DNA of 64,000 bases from the NCBI GenBank assembly GCA_947311845.1, contig CAMZMU010000075.1, forward strand, positions 20,279,670 to 20,343,669, written 5' to 3'. This DNA comes from Poa pratensis (lineage: Eukaryota > Streptophyta > Magnoliopsida > Poales > Poaceae). A program made the translations under genes and the position numbers. Of the stretch, positions 1 to 10,457 are shown in pieces. The notes below the pieces were generated by a model. That model ran no database searches and was not told the origin of the DNA. It saw nothing but the letters and a program-made list of their open reading frames with translations. How positions within the stretch are numbered: the first letter of the stretch is position 1; each line of letters starts with the position of its first letter.

Positions 1-1
1 C

Positions 2-2138
2 GAAGCGGGAGTCCCCGACGAGGACATGGAGCCTAGGAGCGAGGAGGCGAAAGCCCTCATTGTTCCTCAGGGCGTTGAGTAAGTGTACTAATTTTGTAAT
101 TTTGAACATGTAATTTCATTGTGTTCATAACAATTTGGCATATGTACTAATGTTTGATTATTGTGCAGCAAATGGACATGGCCAGCACCTAAGATTCCCC
201 GCACTCCTGGGAGCTTGCTTGGAGCTCTAATTAGGCAAAATTGGCCGGGCTTGTACACCGTCGGTCCCGACGCCGAGGCAAAGTTAGCCTATAAATGGGT
301 GGACTATGAGGCTGCCCCTATCCCGGGCTTCGAGACAGCTGCTGACGCCGTGATCACCGGGTTTTGGGTAAGACATATTTTTCGAGTTCCGTTCATAGTT
401 TATGACTCCACCGTGCTAACTCATGACTCTCACAATTTTTTTATGCATGGTTGAAGAAGCATTTTCGGGTGGCGGACGAGCATAGAGACACGGCGGCTCG
501 CGTATTGCGTGCTCATTGTGTGAGGTTGACACGGCAACAATTCTACAACCAAAAGCATACGTCCGCCAATACTTTCACGTATGAGAAGACGGGCAAGAGG
601 GCCAAGAAGGAGGAGAATGTCAAGACGGCACAGAAGATGACGAGGGAGGAATTCCTTTCGGTAAGTGAACTGTCAATGAAATTCTATATTGCTGCTAAGT
701 TGCCATTGCATTATCTCTTCTTGAATTGCATTTTCAGGTTATGCCCGACTGGGCCGACGGCAAAGAAGCCGCATGGGATGCGTTGGTTACGAGGTGGGTC
801 GGGGGAGACCCCGAGTTCGACGCCGTGAGCCAGCGGAACAAGGCAAACCGAGGCACCGAGGGAACACACATTGCGGGAAGCCGCAACATCTTCCGCTTCA
901 AGGAAAAGCTGGTATATATATACATGGAACGACCTCCATTTATTTTCCCCTCATGTTTTACTTGCTACGCATGACATTTCTTTTCGCGATGCAGGACGCC
1001 GATAGGGGGGAGGTAAGCTCTGAGTTGCAATCGTGGAAGAAGATGAAGGAGAAGAAGCGCGATCTATCGAAGCCTCAGCCCCAGCTTCCTGAGTACTACA
1101 ACAATGCCAACGAGAACTTGGAGAGGTACTCCACGACGTTCCAGTCTTTTCACCCGGAGGTGGATGACCCCTTGAGCCAGGAGGTCGACGAGAGGTCGAT
1201 GGTCCTCTCAGGGCATGGAAGGCCGCATGGCCGTAATCTCTTTCTTCAGAATGTGGTCAGGCCTTCCATGAGCTTCACGCAGGCAAAAGCTACCCTCCCT
1301 GACGGCAGCCCCCTTATCGCGCCTCGTCGACGGCCTCGTCGACCCACTTCCACCGATGTAAGTTTTTCTCATTTTCATCCTCTTTCCGACATTCGTTCCT
1401 GCATGGCTAAGTTGACAGTTCCATACCATATTTTCGAAATTGTAGCCCGATCTTGAGGCAGCCTACGCTGCCGCTCATGCGGAGTATCAGGTGGCCTATG
1501 CCCAGTGGCTGGAGATGAATACAGCCTACTCCTCGTATCAAAAGTCGTTCCGTGCTGTAAGTTTCAACCTTTATTTTTGTCTAATATGACAAGTCCCACT
1601 TCCCTAGTTTGAACCTTTATTTTGGCAACGTCTAACATCTAAACTATCTTGCAGTCGGTGCTGAACTTTTTCACCACTGGAGTGCGGGCCCCCCTTCTAT
1701 GGAGGAGCCTCCGGAGCCGGGGCCGTGTCCACGGTTTCCATCGAAGGACGAGTTCGCTCTCACCTACTACTCATCGACCCCGGTAAGTTTGATGCCAAAC
1801 CACTAGTTACCGCTTTTCCTTTGCCTCGCAAGTTGCTAACTCTTGCTCAAACATGTAGGGAACGGGAAGCTCGCGGAGAACCCACACTTTGGTCGTGCTT
1901 CTCCTACTGTCTCGCCGGGTTCGCGTGAGATGGTGAGGTTTGATGCTGATCCTTCGCTGGTGCTTCGTCGGGTTCGCGTCAGAGCACACCGGTACATCCC
2001 GATGGTCCTTCTCCTGGTGCTTCGCGTGGTGCTTCGACTTCTCCTGGTGCTTCCGGTGGTTCTACTGCTGCGCCGAGCCGTCGATCGCCTGTGTTCACCC
2101 GGGGAGACATGGGGTACACCCCGTCGCCGCCGCAGTAG
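2..2138 (+). CDS. CACTA second-gene (TNP1/Transposase_24-like) protein, C-terminal exons
   Basis: Eight exons can be joined with GT-AG borders: 2-78, 169-367, 457-660, 738-911, 995-1358, 1446-1556, 1655-~1792 and 1859-2138, ending in TAG at 2136-2138. The reading frame runs through junctions such as GVD/KWTW and TGFW/KHFR. The protein is a basic plant-transposon protein with a WP(A)PKIPRTPGS start, an FRVADEHRD block and a W-rich middle (SVMPDWADGKEAAWDALV), followed by a Ser/Pro/Gly-rich tail. This resembles the accessory gene downstream of the transposase in En/Spm elements, thought to act in the nucleus on the subterminal repeats. The family name is from recall. Frame breaks, each one missing base, occur near 1689-1694 (a C run), 1859 (a G run) and 1957; the last two exons read sensibly only if these are allowed. 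Confidence 0.75.
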
Positions 2139-2340
2139 ATGTAGGGCTTGAGGCCTCTAGACATTTACCTTTGTATGATGATGCTACGTGTGTATCTTGA
2201 TGATATGATATTGCTTCGGATGATATATGGAGCCTATGTGTGATCTTGCTGTGATGATATTTGTCATGAATTTTTATTTTATTTTCTGCTGGAAAACGAG
2301 CTGCTGCAACAAAATTGCAAAAAAAAATCTGGGACGAACC

Positions 2341-2739
2341 TGTGCCGACGGTATTCCCGTCGGCACAGGTGTTTCATTTGTGCCAAATGGTCAGCCTGTG
2401 CCGACGGTATACCGTCGGCACAGCCCCTCAGCCAGGACGTCCCAGGAGACGCCACGTGCACACTGTGCCGACGGTATTACCGTCGGCACAGCTTCTCAGA
2501 CGAGCTCGCCCACGTGGGACCCACCGAACCTACGCCGACGGAATTTGTGCCGACGGGCATTGTTTAACCGTAGGCACCTCCTATGCCGACGGGGAAACTC
2601 TGTGCCGACGGGGAAAAAACCTGTGCCTACGGGGACCTACGCCGACGGCCCTGTGCCGACGGTCACCGTCGGCACAGACCTCTGCCGACGGGGAAGGTGT
2701 CTGTGCCGACGGTAAATAACCGTCGGCACAGAGGGCGCC
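2341..2739. repeat. CACTA subterminal palindrome array
   Basis: About ten copies of a (c)tgtgccgacgg-type motif occur in both orientations, several paired as perfect palindromes with a short AT spacer (2341-2367, 2397-2422, 2464-2491, 2655-2678 and 2701-2731). Such arrays are the transposase-accessory protein binding sites of CACTA elements. Open reading frames across this array are by-products of the repeat. Confidence 0.85.
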
Positions 2740-2749
2740 TGCTGTAGTG

Positions 2750-3370
2750 GCTTCCGTTGATCAGCTGAATCATCTGAGATATCTCAATATTTCGGGCTTC
2801 AGAATAAGAGCATTACCGAATGAAATGGGCTGCTTGCAGAACCTCGAGTTTTTAGATATCTCGAAAACATGCATTGAGGCGTTACCTACGTTTATCGGAA
2901 CTTTTCGGAAGCTGAAATATTTGAATATGCATGGATGTGATAAACTCCAAAACTTGCCCCCAGCCCTTGGTGATCTAAAGGGGTTAGAGAACCTCAACTT
3001 GTCGTGCTGTTCTCGGATTTGCAAGTTACCTATATCTATTTGTGGTCTTCATAAACTACAGCGTCTGGATCTTTCGAATTGCACCAGTCTTGATCAGTTG
3101 CCTCACCCGTTTCAGTTGGAAAGTTTAGAAAACCTGAACTTGGAGAGATGCTTCAGACTCAAACAACTCCCAGAATCTTTTGGTAACCTTTCTTCCCTTC
3201 GGAATCTAAACTTGGCAGGTTGCTCTAGCCTAAAGCAGTTACCAGAGTGTATTGCTGACTTGTCTGGATTAGAATACCTGAGGATTTCGCATATTCACCG
3301 TGAGTTGCCGGATTCACTAATAGAGTTTCAGAGGATCCACAAACTGGACCTCACATATTGTGATGTGTGA
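2750..3370 (+). pseudogene. NLR resistance-gene fragment: LRR region only
   Basis: The frame starts directly at the CACTA end and runs 206 codons to TGA at 3368-3370. It consists of about eight 23-residue leucine-rich repeats of the plant NLR type, with repeated L..LP...G.L..L..LNLS.C motifs such as LKYLNMHGCDKLQNLP and LRNLNLAGCSSLKQLP. NLRs are intracellular pathogen sensors; the LRR gives recognition and autoinhibition. No coiled-coil or NB-ARC part is present in the window. It presumably lies upstream of the CACTA element or is lost. The GTG inside the transposon end that could open this frame is not a real start. The LRR codons themselves are undamaged, which suggests the split is fairly young or that this is the last exon of a gene interrupted by the transposon. 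Confidence 0.85.
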
Positions 3371-4076
3371 TATGAGGCCCTTTGCTGAGATCCAATAAGC
3401 TGGAGGTGCTAGTTTATTCCTCAATATACAAATGACAATAGGATGCTGGTTTCATTTGGACTTGAAGAATCAGAATCATTTCCGAGAATGTTCCTCCAAA
3501 CATAAGTGAGCGATGTTTATGTATTTAAATTTGACTCGGTCGACATTTGGGATCTGATTTCAGATCCTTTATGCAAGTGGATCCATCCTGTTTAATTGCA
3601 CTGATTTCTCTGTACTATAATGACAGACCATTCAGATAATTTTTCCTGTATGTTCTTGTGAACGACTCTGAGGCCATTGTACATACCACGGAGTTTTTTT
3701 TAGTGGACCGTTGCCGTCTATAATGTTTAAAGTCTCCTTTTGGACGTGTGATCTTCAAAATGTCTAAATACCAAATGGTACCGACAAAACTAGCATACCC
3801 AGTGTAATTTTTGGTGGCCGGCGTTGTGGCCGCCTGACGGTGCGAGCTCGCATGGCAGGACGGGTGCAGGTGGCTGTGCACGCGTTGCTAGGCAGCCGAG
3901 CACGCTTTGGTCAGACTGAACTTGATTCTGAACTGCCAAGCCACCAACACCTCTTCTAATTCTCCAACGCTTTGTAGCTGTGCTTTGCCGTCCAGACTCA
4001 CACGGTTCACATTTGACTTCAGGTCTTCACGCCTCCTCGGCCTCCCGCCCAAATGAACTCACCTAGCTTCTGCTCC
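3371..4076. other. Intergenic: NLR 3' flank and BURP gene upstream region
   Basis: There is no convincing coding sequence. The first ~250 bases are probably the 3' untranslated region of the NLR. The last ~100 bases are GC-richer and lead to a TATA box. Confidence 0.6.
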
Positions 4077-4083
4077 TATAAAT
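4077..4083 (+). promoter_or_regulatory. TATA box of the BURP gene
   Basis: TATAAAT sits 37 bases before the ATG at 4120. With a start site ~30 bases downstream the 5' leader would be only about 10 bases, unusually short but possible. Confidence 0.6.
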
Positions 4084-4119
4084 TTCCCGCTGCATCGATC
4101 GCCAACTTCCCACCGAACA

Positions 4120-6492
4120 ATGGCGCCCTCTCGCTACTCTCACCTCTTCTTGGTCACCATCCTCCTGCTCCGCCTGCCACGTTCAACTCCACTCCGCCTG
4201 CCACGCTTCACTCCATCGCCAGTGCCATGGCTATCCGATGACCTCTCCCCACCCCCTCCCCCGTCGCATTTCCTGACGCCAAGAGGCTGGCCACGCCGTT
4301 CGCCGGCCTACATTGCCGTCGTTTCCCCTTCCCCTGCTCCGGCGCCACGTCCCTTGACGCCACAGGGATTTCCAAGTGCTGTGCCGTCCTCCTCCTATGC
4401 TGCCGACTCTCCTTACCCATCTCCAGCGCCACATCTCCTGGCGCCACGAGGCTCACCGCTACCCACACCGTCCTCCGATGTCCAACGCCACAGGGAGGCC
4501 CCACCAGTTCAACGTTTCCCAACGCCACGAGGGTTGCCACGGCCTTCAGTGTCCTTCGATGCATTCTCCCCACCACCTTTTGCGCCGCCGCGTTTTCCGT
4601 CCACGCCACGACGCTTGCCGCGGCTGACGCCGTCGTCGTCGCTGCCCGTGAACCCGTTCACGGCGAAGGCGGCTTTCATCCGGTACTGGAACCGGAAGGT
4701 GCACGGCAACCGCCTCCACCCGGCCTTCTTCTTCGCCAAGCTGTCCCCGCTCTCCGCGCTTGACGCCGCCGCCTTCTCCTCCCTCATTGCCGCCGGCCAG
4801 CTCGGCTCCCGCCTCCCAGCGTTCTGCTCCGCGGCCTCCATCCTCTGCCCCGCCACATCCGACGCCATCTGGTCGGGATCGTCCTCCGTGGCCGGCGACG
4901 CGTCCGGCTCATCGCCAGCCTCCAACTCCAGCGCCGCGCCGTTCAAGAACTACGACAACGGCAACTTCAGCAGCTACGGCAACAGCGGTGGCGGCGGTGC
5001 CGACGCGTTCGCCGTCTACTCGAGAGGCCAGATCAACCCGGTGGACTCGTTCCGTCGGTACGGCAAGGGCTCGCTTGGCAGGAACGACTCCTTCGCCACC
5101 TACGAGGCGCTCGGCAACGTCGGCACCGCGAGCTTCAACTCCTACACCTCCGGCGCCACCGGCGGATCGGGCGAGTTCGCCGCCTACGACGGCGAGACCA
5201 ACACGGCTGCCGTCACCTTCAACAACTACGACGCCGACGGGAACGGCCGTGCCCGCGAGTTCACGGCGTACACGCAGGACGCCAACTCCGGCGTTGAGAC
5301 CTTTACCGGGTACGGCAAGACCGCGAACGGTGCCGGCGAGTCCTTCAAGGCGTACAGCAACCACTCCAACACCATCATGTCCAGCTTCATCAACTATGGC
5401 GAGAAGGCCAACAGCGCCGCGGACACGTTCGAGTCCTACGGCCTCAACGGCAACGCCCCCCAGAACACCTTCAGAAGCTATTCCTCCGGGAGCAACGCCG
5501 GCGCCGACGAGTTCAAGGGGTACAGGGACAACGCCAACGTGGGCGACGACAGCTTCATGTCCTACGCGAACGACGCCAACGGCGCCACCGCCGACTTCGA
5601 GAGCTACGGCAAGTCCGTGAACCCGGGGAGCGTGGCGTTCAAGGGGTACGGCCAGGGCTCCAACCCCAACCACCGGATCGGGTTCACGCACTACACCGGC
5701 GAAAACACCACGTTCAAGGCCTACTCCAACGACGGCGTCGAGTTCAAGGAGTACCAGAACATGTCCAAGATGGAGGTGTCCAAGGTGATGGCGGACTTGT
5801 CGTCCGGGCACCATCGGCAGCCGCCGAAGTGGTCGCCTGAGCCGGGCAAGTTCTTCCGGGAGCGTGACCTCATAACCGGGAACCGAATGCCAATGCCGGA
5901 CATCAGCGACAAGATGCCGCCACGGGCGTTCCTGCCGAGGGACATCGCCGCGAAGATCCCGTTCGAGGCGAGCGCCGTGTCGGAACTGTTCGGAGCGCCG
6001 CCCGGAACGGCGATGAGGCAGGTGGTGGCGTCCACGGTGGACGAGTGCGCGCGGCCGCCCAGCCGGGGCGAGACCAAGCGGTGCGCGACGTCGGCCGAGG
6101 ACGTCCTGGACTTCGCCGTCGAGATGCTGGGCGACAACATCGCCGTGCGCAGCACGGAGTCCCCCGCGGGCAGCGGCGGGGACATCAGGCTCGGGAAGAT
6201 CATCGGGGTCGACGGCGGCAGCGTGACGGCGTCCGTGTCCTGCCACCAGAGCCTGTTCCCGTACCTGGTATACTACTGCCACTCGGTGCCGAGCGTCCGG
6301 GTGTACGAGGCTGAGATCCTGGCCGTCGATTCCAGCCAGAAGATCAACCGTGGGGTGGCGATCTGCCATCTCGACACGTCCGACTGGAGCCCCAACCATG
6401 GGGCTTTCATCGCGCTTGGTGGAAAACCCGGTGAGATGGAGGTGTGCCATTGGATATTCCAGGGGGACATGACCTGGACGGTGGCTGATTGA
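4120..6492 (+). CDS. BURP-domain protein, polygalacturonase-1 non-catalytic beta-subunit type
   Basis: A single-exon 790-residue protein. Residues 1-20 form a hydrophobic signal-peptide-like start. Residues ~25-175 are a Pro-rich region with five ~27-residue repeats centred on TPRG.P. At 178 begins the NPFTAKAAFIRYWN block that opens PG1-beta proteins. Residues ~275-545 hold many FxxY repeats spaced by about 14 residues (FKNY, FSSY, FAVY, FRRY and so on). The BURP domain spans ~578-790 with the four CH pairs at 708, 720, 749 and 776 (CH-X10-CH-X27-CH-X25-CH). The family acts in the cell wall, where PG1-beta binds and limits polygalacturonase and so affects pectin. The ATG follows a TATA box and precedes the signal peptide, so the start is well supported. 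The Pro-rich insert makes it longer than the usual ~620-640 residues. The long antisense frame over it is a GC artefact. Confidence 0.95.
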   Translation: MAPSRYSHLFLVTILLLRLPRSTPLRLPRFTPSPVPWLSDDLSPPPPPSHFLTPRGWPRRSPAYIAVVSPSPAPAPRPLTPQGFPSAVPSSSYAADSPYPSPAPHLLAPRGSPLPTPSSDVQRHREAPPVQRFPTPRGLPRPSVSFDAFSPPPFAPPRFPSTPRRLPRLTPSSSLPVNPFTAKAAFIRYWNRKVHGNRLHPAFFFAKLSPLSALDAAAFSSLIAAGQLGSRLPAFCSAASILCPATSDAIWSGSSSVAGDASGSSPASNSSAAPFKNYDNGNFSSYGNSGGGGADAFAVYSRGQINPVDSFRRYGKGSLGRNDSFATYEALGNVGTASFNSYTSGATGGSGEFAAYDGETNTAAVTFNNYDADGNGRAREFTAYTQDANSGVETFTGYGKTANGAGESFKAYSNHSNTIMSSFINYGEKANSAADTFESYGLNGNAPQNTFRSYSSGSNAGADEFKGYRDNANVGDDSFMSYANDANGATADFESYGKSVNPGSVAFKGYGQGSNPNHRIGFTHYTGENTTFKAYSNDGVEFKEYQNMSKMEVSKVMADLSSGHHRQPPKWSPEPGKFFRERDLITGNRMPMPDISDKMPPRAFLPRDIAAKIPFEASAVSELFGAPPGTAMRQVVASTVDECARPPSRGETKRCATSAEDVLDFAVEMLGDNIAVRSTESPAGSGGDIRLGKIIGVDGGSVTASVSCHQSLFPYLVYYCHSVPSVRVYEAEILAVDSSQKINRGVAICHLDTSDWSPNHGAFIALGGKPGEMEVCHWIFQGDMTWTVAD

Positions 6493-7063
6493 TCTCACAA
6501 CGGCAGTCGATATGAATGAATCCTCTATATGTTTACTCAGTTCAAGTTAAACATATTTTTTTGGTACACATGGATGTTTCAATATGATACCGTTGGTCAA
6601 ATTGTATTGTTTGTGGGGACGGATCCACTATGGGTTAAAGGGTGTACATCTGCACACGCAAATTTTTCTGATTTTTTTTCATACATATAGTGTATAATGG
6701 ACATATGTATCACTCGTGGTAGTTTTTACCATGTACCAAGTATATGTCTCGTTTTCTCGTCCAAATCGAGCTTAAACCTCGAGTTAGCAAATAGCAAGGC
6801 CGGCAAATAGCACATTTTCAGTTTTTTACTTTATGTGTTGTGTTGGTCGATATTTGAATACCCGGAGTTTTTCATTTTATGTTTTATGTTGGTCAAAATT
6901 CAAACACCTAAGTTAGTTTTCTGGACCCGTCAAAGAGAAGGTAACAAAAAGGTGTAATCCAATGTTGGTAAAAGTAGTTAATCAAAGCGCCGTGTTCATG
7001 CTCAGCATGTAGCACTTAAAATGCAACTACTTTGCCTCTTCCTAACCAAGAAAGCAGTAGGGG
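6411..7063 (+). repeat. 3' end of the BURP gene, donor copy of a local duplication
   Basis: The last ~80 coding bases, stop and 3' flank (6411-6620 and ~6931-7063) match 7239-7570 closely. Relative to that copy, about 310 bases (~6621-6930) are extra here. These have no recognisable ends and may be an old insertion. Confidence 0.8.
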
Positions 7064-7238
7064 CAACTCCAACGGCGTGCTGGACTTAAAATATCGTATA
7101 ACGCGGCGACGCAAATACTTCCGCGTTTGTGTTGTGTCCTCCAAGACCCAATCCTTACTCAAATTTAGGCTAGATTTGCGTCTCCGCGAACAGAGACGGA
7201 GCGTCCGCACGCCCGCTCGGTGTCCGCCTCGGACCAAC
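7064..7238. mobile_element. MITE-like or solo fragment between the two BURP tails
   Basis: The stretch begins ggggcaactccaacg and is GC-rich. I recall this start from short Triticeae DNA-transposon derivatives. No matching inverted end was found, so this may be only one end of an element. Confidence 0.3.
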
Positions 7239-7570
7239 CTGGCGCTTGGTGGAAAACCCGGTGAGATGGAGGTGTGCCACTGGATCTTCCAGGGGACATG
7301 ACTTGGACGGTGGCAGATTGATCTGATAACGGCTGTCTGATATGAATGGATCATCTATGCTTTACACTCCGTTCAAGTAAGGCTCTTTTTTTGGCAGAGA
7401 TGGATGTTTTTTAATATCATATCGTTGGTCAAATTGCATATTGTTTGTGGCAAAGGGAAGGTAAGAAGTAGATGTAATCTATGTTGCGAAAAGTAGCTAC
7501 TCCGAAGCACCTAGTGCATGCTCAGCATGTAAAATGCAACTACTTCGCCCATTCCTAACCCAGAAACGGA
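7239..7570 (+). pseudogene. Duplicated 3' tail of the BURP gene
   Basis: The last ~24 codons of the BURP domain (ALGGKPGEMEVCHWIFQG) recur, including the fourth CH pair. The run of five G before ACATGAC is four here, which shifts the frame and ends the peptide early. The 3' flank follows collinearly to ~7570. It is a non-functional remnant of a tandem duplication or of a deleted paralogue. Confidence 0.85.
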
Positions 7571-8890
7571 AGTTTGAACATGTACATGATGGACGGAGGA
7601 AAAAGAGACAATAGTTGAGAGTGGAAATTTCGTGTTCCCAAGATCCAGTTATCTCACGATTATCATAAAATCATAAAATATTTTTTAAATGAAATAAATC
7701 ATACATATTCTTAATGATACTCTACAAACGTGTCAAATCTCAACGTAAAATACTTTCTATTTTGAGCTACAGAAAAATGACAATGTACAGATATGAGTAT
7801 AGTGAAGAATGTATAGTTTCAAATCTCCAACCTTTGTCATTTTTGTATATCCAATTTTTGAATTTTTTAAAATAATTTTTATATAAAATAGTGGGATCAC
7901 TTGAACTCGGGATTCAAAATGACTTTCCGCCAAAGATCCATGTGATAGAATAAAGATCAACAAAAATGTGTTCGTTGCCTGGTTCAATTTGCTTACCGTT
8001 TTCTCAATTTCTCTAAATAACAACTGTATTTTCAACTCGTAAACCAGTAAGTTTTTTATATATAAATTCTCCTATTCGCGGATGGTCAAATCAGAAAAAG
8101 AAAAGCAGTCTCGTCACTCGTGGGCTCGTGGCTTCGGCTTTGGCTTTGGAAAATTCTGTCGTTTCGGGCCGAAAAGAGCATTTGGACGAGAAGTTTTGGG
8201 GCTTGTAGACAGTTTTGCTTTACAGCCGTCGACGGCGCGGCGACCAGCGGAGAGAGCCAGCCCAGCCCCCAGCCCAGCCCCCACCGGTTCTCAGTCGCCG
8301 ATGCCGCCGTCTCCGCGCGCCCTGCGCCGGCAAGGACGTCGGGGAGCTCGATTTTTCTATCGAGACCAAATCCCCTCCCACGGTGCGTCGACTTCTGTGA
8401 CGACGCTTCAAAGCTCTTCGATTCCGGCTGCTCCTCCACCGTACTTGGCAGCGACCTAGCTACATGTCTCCAGCAAGTTCGTTAGCATCCCTACCCATCG
8501 AGGCTCGATCTTCTCTCTCTTCTCCGTTCCTCTTATTTCATGTCTTCCGATTTACTCCCCCTTTTCTGTTTTTTGAGAAGCTAATTGTGGTAGCTCACTT
8601 GAATTTCCATCTTAGAACGACTATCAGTAAGTTAATCTTGTTTGATGTACTGGATCTTGACCATTTGGTTAACCACATTTTTCATCCAAACACGATTTTA
8701 CAATGTGAAAAGTATCCGTTGTGTGTTCATTCGTGATGAGTAAAATACCAAGCATAATCTATGTATATATTTACATGGCAGCCAGACGGGACCATAAGGT
8801 AGTCTGGCTGACATGGTAGGTGCGTTCAGTACAAGTGATGGATTGTCAAACGACATTGGTCATAGGCCCGGCGGCTTCTTTGTCCAGAAA
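7571..8890. other. Intergenic region with a GC-rich island at ~8215-8460
   Basis: I see no gene that I can support. 7640-8060 is AT-rich. 8215-8460 is GC-rich with Pro/Arg-coding frames on both strands, which could be an unrecognised 5' exon or transposon piece. A 9-bp inverted repeat (cagccagac/gtctggctg) lies at 8779-8787 and 8802-8810. Confidence 0.5.
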
Positions 8891-9276
8891 ACCTTGTCCT
8901 AAACTTTGTCTATGTTTCTTCATAAAGCACGATGGTTCAATTTTTACAATTGGCACCATATAAAGTGAGTCCATGCTACTACCACTAGCCTAGTGGGGTG
9001 ATATATAAAGACAACGAGACATACATAACTCTTAGAGCATGTTTTCACACCGTCATAAACAACTAAACCTCCGCAGACCGGAAACCTTGTCCTAAACTTT
9101 GTCCATGTTTCTTCATAAAGCACGATGGTTCAATTTTTACAATTGGCACCATATAAAGTGAGTCCATGCTACTACCGCTAGCCCAGTGGGGTGATATATA
9201 AAGACAACGAGACATACATAACTCTTAGAGCATGTTTTCACACCGTCATAAACAACTAAACCTCCGCAGACCGGAA
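8891..9276 (+). repeat. 193-bp tandem duplication carrying the putative core promoter of the first ankyrin gene
   Basis: Units 8891-9083 and 9084-9276 are nearly identical with a period of exactly 193. Each contains TATATAAA (9002-9009 and 9195-9202). The second TATA is ~200 bases before the ATG at 9403, so this is probably a duplicated promoter. Confidence 0.85.
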
Positions 9277-10457
9277 ACCATGTCTTTCAAAATAAACCCA
9301 TCCAGCTTGTCTAAATTAAGAATACTGGATGTCTATATTAGTAGGAGTGTCCCCGTGGATCACCAATAGTTCAGCATAAGTTCAACTTAGCTGTGACCTC
9401 CAGTGATGGAGTCGATCAACACTGAGCAGCAGAACCCTCGCGGTGAGGACGCAAGCGCTCCCCCGCTTCCGGCTGTGGTAGTCATGGATCCCTTGCTTCT
9501 AATGGCTGCGAGCATGTGTGACTGTGAGATGCTAAAGACTCTCCTGAACTGGGGAGATGCACCTGTCTGGCCAAAGGCGGTGGCACATGAAGTCGTCGTC
9601 GAGGTCCCCTTCAACGGGCACACCCTCGACGACCTTAGCACCACCAACGGAAGCTTGGACGTACAGCAGCAAACTGCGCTTGGTGTGATTGAACAAGGTG
9701 CTTATGATCAGCCAACTGCGCCCTCTGCAGATTTACTCCTGGAGGGAGTCACACCTCTTGGCGACACGGCCCTTCATGTGCTAGCAAAATCTGGTACCGC
9801 CTTCCTTCTTGTTTTTCGTTTTATGTCAGGGTTTTTCCTGTTAGTTTGAATGTTTTTGTGATTTGAACGAAGTGCCTACTATGTTAGTTTCTTAGTACGC
9901 CGATTAGTGTTAACAAAATTTGAAATTGAGTAAGAAAAACTGAAACCTCACTACTGATTTACAACACCCGCCTCACATAACAGTTTCCCTCCTTTTGACA
10001 GGACATTCATCGAGGGAAAAATTCCTAGACTGCGTGTATGTGGTTTATAACAAGGCCAGACACTTGTTGGATAAGCCCAACAAGTTGGGTGACACGCCAC
10101 TACACTGCGCTGCCCGGACAGGTAGTTGCAGAATGGTGTATTGTCTACTGGAGTTGGCAAAAGGGAACGAAGGAGACATTGACAGAGTGAAGTCGGTTCT
10201 AAGAAAGCAGAATATGCATGGGGAGACGTCATTACATGATGCAATCCGTGGGAGGAACGATGATATTGTTATATTGCTATTGATGGAGGATTCACAACTG
10301 GCTCGTGTTCCAAGTGAAGGGATGTCACCACTGTGCTTGGCCGTCGTGCTAGAGCAGTACCATATTGCAATCATACTCCATGAGAAAGACAACCAATTAT
10401 CGTACTCTGGACCAGATGGACAAAATGTGCTTCATGTATCAGTCTTGAAGCACAAAG

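Larger units (their letters stand above)
1..2749 (+). mobile_element. 3' part of a CACTA (En/Spm) DNA transposon
   Basis: The stretch holds the end of a spliced transposon gene, then an array of short palindromes, and closes at 2741-2749 with gctgtagtg, the reverse complement of a CACTA-type terminal repeat (cactacagc). The palindromes carry gtgccgacggt and its complement, the subterminal motif style of grass CACTA elements, where the element's DNA-binding protein is known to bind. The 5' end and the first transposase gene lie outside the window. The base right after 2749 begins LRR coding sequence, so the insertion split an NLR gene. The 3-bp target duplication cannot be checked without the left end. 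Confidence 0.9.

Noticed and set aside
2227..2719. Cys/Arg-rich frames at the CACTA end
   Set aside because: Produced by the gtgccgacggt palindrome array; repeat-derived.
4909..6498. 529-codon minus-strand frame opposite the BURP gene
   Set aside because: Composition is the reverse reading of GC-rich FxxY repeats; no domain, and the plus-strand gene is certain.
8082..8485. Overlapping frames of ~120 codons on both strands
   Set aside because: GC-rich island, no homology recognised, no frame favoured.
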